NCBI GenBank assembly: GCA_937915545.1
Contig: CALGIJ010000017.1
Location: 116,298 to 180,297 of the forward strand
Reading direction: 5' to 3'
Length of the DNA stretch: 64,000 nucleotides
Source: an uncultured Desulfobacterales bacterium
GTDB taxonomy: Bacteria; Desulfobacterota; Desulfobulbia; Desulfobulbales; Desulfocapsaceae
In this document: one piece after another, positions 61,676-64,000 of the stretch
Layout: each line of letters starts with the position of its first letter
How positions within the stretch are numbered: the first letter of the stretch is position 1
Program-made: the position numbers and the translations under genes
The notes under the pieces: model-generated
The model's database searches: none
What the model was told of the DNA's origin: nothing
What the model saw: only the letters and a program-made list of their open reading frames with translations

Positions 61676-63225
61676 CGGCAGGGCTCCACTCTAGTCTCTG
61701 CCAGTTGCCCGGAAACGTTGGCAACCCTGAGAACCTCCTCAAAGGTCGTCACCCCCTCGGCAACCTTGGCAATACCAGCCTGCAACAAGGTGCTCATGCC
61801 CTGAGACTGTGCTGCCGCACCTATGGTCATGCTGTCCATGCGTTTGAGCACGAGTTGTCGAATGTCATCGGAGATCTCCATCCATTCATAGAGCCCGGTG
61901 CGACCACTATACCCGCGGTGCCCGCACAACTCGCATCCATTGCCATGCCGCTCCTCGGTAGGCACCTCGCCGCCGTGTCCGACAATATTCTGCAGATGTT
62001 GAGTGGTTTCGATCGAAAAAGGTCGAGTTCGCGCGCACTGCGGGCATATACGCCGCACCAGTCGCTGCGCCATGACGCCCAACAGGGACGAGGTCAATAA
62101 ATACGGCTCGACCCCCATTTCCTGCAGTCGTGTAATTGCCCCGGCTGAATCGTTCGTATGGAGAGTGGAGAATACCAGGTGCCCAGTAAGTGCCGCATGG
62201 ATTGCAATTTCGGCGGTTTCCGTGTCACGAATTTCGCCAACCAGGATGACGTCTGGATCCTGGCGTAGAAAGGAGCGTAATGCCGAGGCGAAGGTGAGGC
62301 CGATCTTCGGCTTGACCTGGATCTGATTGACTCCCTGGAGTTGATATTCTACAGGGTCCTCGATGGTAAGGATTTTTTTATCTGGGGCATTTAGGCTGTT
62401 AATGGCGGCATACAGAGTCGTGGTCTTGCCGCTGCCGGTCGGCCCGGTTACCAGCACCAGACCATAGGATCTGAAAATAGCCCTGCGAAAGGCACTCTTC
62501 ACCGCGGAAGGCATGCCGAGCGAGGCAAAATCGAGCTGCACCTCCTCGTGGCCAAGCAACCGCAAGACCATACTCTCGCCAAATTGGGTCGGCACGCTGG
62601 AGACGCGGATATCGATCGGCCCCTGCGGACCAACAAAGCGGGTACGTCCGTCCTGGGGGAGGCGCCGCTCATCGATTTTCATGCGCGCCATCAGCTTGAG
62701 GCGAGAGATGACCGCCGGTTGATAGGTCACCGGTATCTGGCGCTTCGTATCGTGTAGCACGCCATCGATACGATAGCGGATTGTGAATTGTTCTCGAAAT
62801 GGCTCGAAGTGAATGTCTGACGCGGAACGTTCGAGCGCGCTAACGATGATTTCGTCAACCAATTTGATGACCGGTTCCTCCGATGCCTGGTTACGCAATC
62901 GTTCCGGATCCTCCCAGGTGTCGAGATGATCGGCGCTCACCCCGTTCTCTTCGGAGGCGAGTTCGTCATGCTCTTCGTACCAGCGATAGAGAATACGGTT
63001 GAGATCCTCGACGCGTGTCGGACGGCATTGAACGTCTTTGCCGAAAAGAGAAACGAGAACATCGAGAAAAAACAGGTCAGGCATTTCGGCAACGGCGAGA
63101 GAGACCTTATCGGCATCACTGTCAAAAGGCACAACTTTCCAGCGCTTCATCAGCTGTGGAGTCAATCCGTCAACCTGCGGCGGATGCAGGGGAAAGTCGG
63201 CAAATCGTACCTCGCTTGCGTTCAT
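61672..63225 (-). CDS. gspE: Type II secretion ATPase GspE
   Basis: The 517-residue hexameric ATPase has an N1E-like domain (1-120), Walker A GPTGSGKTT at about 262-270, an Asp box, Walker B (DPDVILVGEIRD) and a His box (GHLVFSTLHTNDS). A zinc module with CPQC and CELCGHRG lies at about 398-450. It powers pseudopilus assembly. It follows gspG by 21 bp. Confidence 0.97.
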   Translation of the reverse strand: MNASEVRFADFPLHPPQVDGLTPQLMKRWKVVPFDSDADKVSLAVAEMPDLFFLDVLVSLFGKDVQCRPTRVEDLNRILYRWYEEHDELASEENGVSADHLDTWEDPERLRNQASEEPVIKLVDEIIVSALERSASDIHFEPFREQFTIRYRIDGVLHDTKRQIPVTYQPAVISRLKLMARMKIDERRLPQDGRTRFVGPQGPIDIRVSSVPTQFGESMVLRLLGHEEVQLDFASLGMPSAVKSAFRRAIFRSYGLVLVTGPTGSGKTTTLYAAINSLNAPDKKILTIEDPVEYQLQGVNQIQVKPKIGLTFASALRSFLRQDPDVILVGEIRDTETAEIAIHAALTGHLVFSTLHTNDSAGAITRLQEMGVEPYLLTSSLLGVMAQRLVRRICPQCARTRPFSIETTQHLQNIVGHGGEVPTEERHGNGCELCGHRGYSGRTGLYEWMEISDDIRQLVLKRMDSMTIGAAAQSQGMSTLLQAGIAKVAEGVTTFEEVLRVANVSGQLAETRVEPCR

Positions 63226-63246
63226 AACTAACGTCTTGAGTAAGCG

Positions 63247-63690
63247 TTACTTCCAGCTGACCACATCACCGTTTTCACCCTCGCCCCCTTCGACACCATC
63301 GGCACCTAGACTAAAGAGATCAAAATCGCCATGCTCCCCCGGACTGCGGTAAGTATACCCCCTGCCCCATGGGTCAAGAGGAATCTCCTTGGGGAGATAG
63401 GGCCCTGACCATTTCACGAGAGTATTGACGTTTTTCCGCAAAGCAGCCAAGCCCTCGGTGGTCGATGGGTAGCGATCGTTATCAAGCCTGAAGCTGTCCA
63501 GGGCGCTGCTGAACAACTCTATCTGCGCTTTGGCCACCATCTGCTTGCTCTTGTCGAGCTTACCAAAAAACTTCGGCGCCACCAGCGATGCCAAAAGCCC
63601 GAGAATGATCACCACCACCAGGAGTTCGATGAGAGTGAAACCTTCGGGGGTAATACGAAATTGTCTCTTTAGGATTTTATCGTTATGCAT
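63247..63690 (-). CDS. gspG: Major pseudopilin GspG
   Basis: The 147-residue major pseudopilin has leader TPEG then FTLIELLVVVIILGLLASLVAP (Glu +5). The globular domain has the GspG calcium-site loop and the typical DNDRYPSTTEGLAAL and DPWGRGYTYRSPGEHGDFD segments. The ATG at 63690 was chosen over a TTG at 63699. It is the first T2SS gene; the promoter should lie in 63691-64000. Confidence 0.96.
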   Translation of the reverse strand: MHNDKILKRQFRITPEGFTLIELLVVVIILGLLASLVAPKFFGKLDKSKQMVAKAQIELFSSALDSFRLDNDRYPSTTEGLAALRKNVNTLVKWSGPYLPKEIPLDPWGRGYTYRSPGEHGDFDLFSLGADGVEGGEGENGDVVSWK

Positions 63691-64000
63691 ATATAGCAAT
63701 ATTGTCCCGATAACATATCAATCACTCAACTCCATATCATCTGATGACTCCCCAGAGAAAGATGAAAGTTGAACGATGAGTTGTTTAAACAGAAGGGAAC
63801 CTTGAAAATTGAAACGTTCGTCCTCGAGCAAGAAAGTTGAGCAAAACCCCACTCTCCGGAGGCAATTATCTACGGTCATTCGTTCCGTTCATATCAGATC
63901 GTTGGGCCTGATATGAACGGACATTTGTCCTCCGGGTGCACTTCACCCCACTGCTGTCTCATAGTTAATTCCACAGAGAAAGTTGTGGAGAAGCGATGAT
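63691..64000. other. Upstream region of the T2SS operon, AT-richer
   Basis: These 310 bp contain no recognisable gene. GAAAGTTGA-like words occur three times in either exact or near form (near 63770, 63830 and 63980). A long inverted repeat is described separately. I could not pick a promoter with confidence. Confidence 0.4.
63884..63921. repeat. Perfect 14 bp inverted repeat
   Basis: TCCGTTCATATCAG and CTGATATGAACGGA form perfect arms around a 10 bp loop. No T-run follows on either strand, so a simple terminator is unlikely. It lies about 200 bp upstream of gspG. Confidence 0.75.

Noticed and set aside
1..64000. CRISPR arrays, insertion sequences, prophage or toxin-antitoxin pairs
   Set aside because: No regularly spaced direct repeats, transposase, integrase or phage-type genes were seen on either strand.

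Overview
The window looks like chromosomal DNA of an anaerobic, GC-rich Gram-negative bacterium, most likely a sulfate-reducing or sulfur-disproportionating member of Desulfobacterota (Desulfobulbales-like). I infer this from a diheme-type FrdCAB fumarate reductase/succinate dehydrogenase, an FmdE-family protein, LL-diaminopimelate aminotransferase (DapL), a DUF4911 gene beside miaB, and a TRAP dicarboxylate transporter with a DctBD two-component system. No phage, transposase, CRISPR array or rRNA operon is visible. Most of the window is dense housekeeping DNA with many 1-4 bp start/stop overlaps.

Layout. 1-2.2 kb: the end of an FmdE-like gene and a single-chain HisH-HisF fusion of eukaryotic type. 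2.2-9.9 kb: a lipoprotein, dctB-dctD on the plus strand, and dctP-dctQ-dctM on the minus strand behind a -24/-12 (sigma54) promoter. 10-15.5 kb: universal stress protein, ispH, dapL, pepN. 15.5-20.4 kb: a tiny membrane-anchored diheme cytochrome overlapping a geranylgeranyl-reductase-like flavoprotein, then frdCAB ending in a perfect hairpin terminator. 20.5-29.7 kb: gph, a DUF445 protein, a trmL-serC-radical SAM-rlmN operon, and a comEA-like/miaA/recJ-like operon. 29.7-30.9 kb: a 1.1 kb AT-richer stretch without a convincing gene. 30.9-41.1 kb: purB (animal-type ADSL), DUF4911, miaB, parE-parC, cutA with a small Cys-rich protein, coaX-ldcA, and an SH3 protein. 41.2-46.8 kb: a natural fusion of an MrfA-like helicase with an MrfB-like DEDDh exonuclease, a PDT-like/ACT/prephenate dehydrogenase fusion, and a double zinc-ribbon protein. 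46.8-50.8 kb: tRNA-His with clear promoter and terminator, an alpha/beta hydrolase overlapping an animal-type dCMP deaminase, and a TetR-led operon with a perfect palindromic operator. 50.9-63.7 kb: a complete-looking type II secretion operon (gspG-E-F-[FG-GAP protein]-H-I-J-K-L-M-D-C) without the prepilin peptidase.

How the genes fit together. DctBD probably senses C4-dicarboxylates and drives dctPQM through sigma54, and the dicarboxylates feed the FrdCAB complex. The flavoprotein/cytochrome pair beside frd may act on menaquinone. HisHF and PurB both release AICAR, and both, together with the dCMP deaminase, resemble eukaryotic rather than usual bacterial enzymes. The most original observations are the MrfA-MrfB fusion, the GGR-cytochrome pair, the three eukaryote-like metabolic enzymes, and the beta-propeller gene embedded in the T2SS operon. 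Family assignments come from reading motifs and recalled family sequences; no database search was run.
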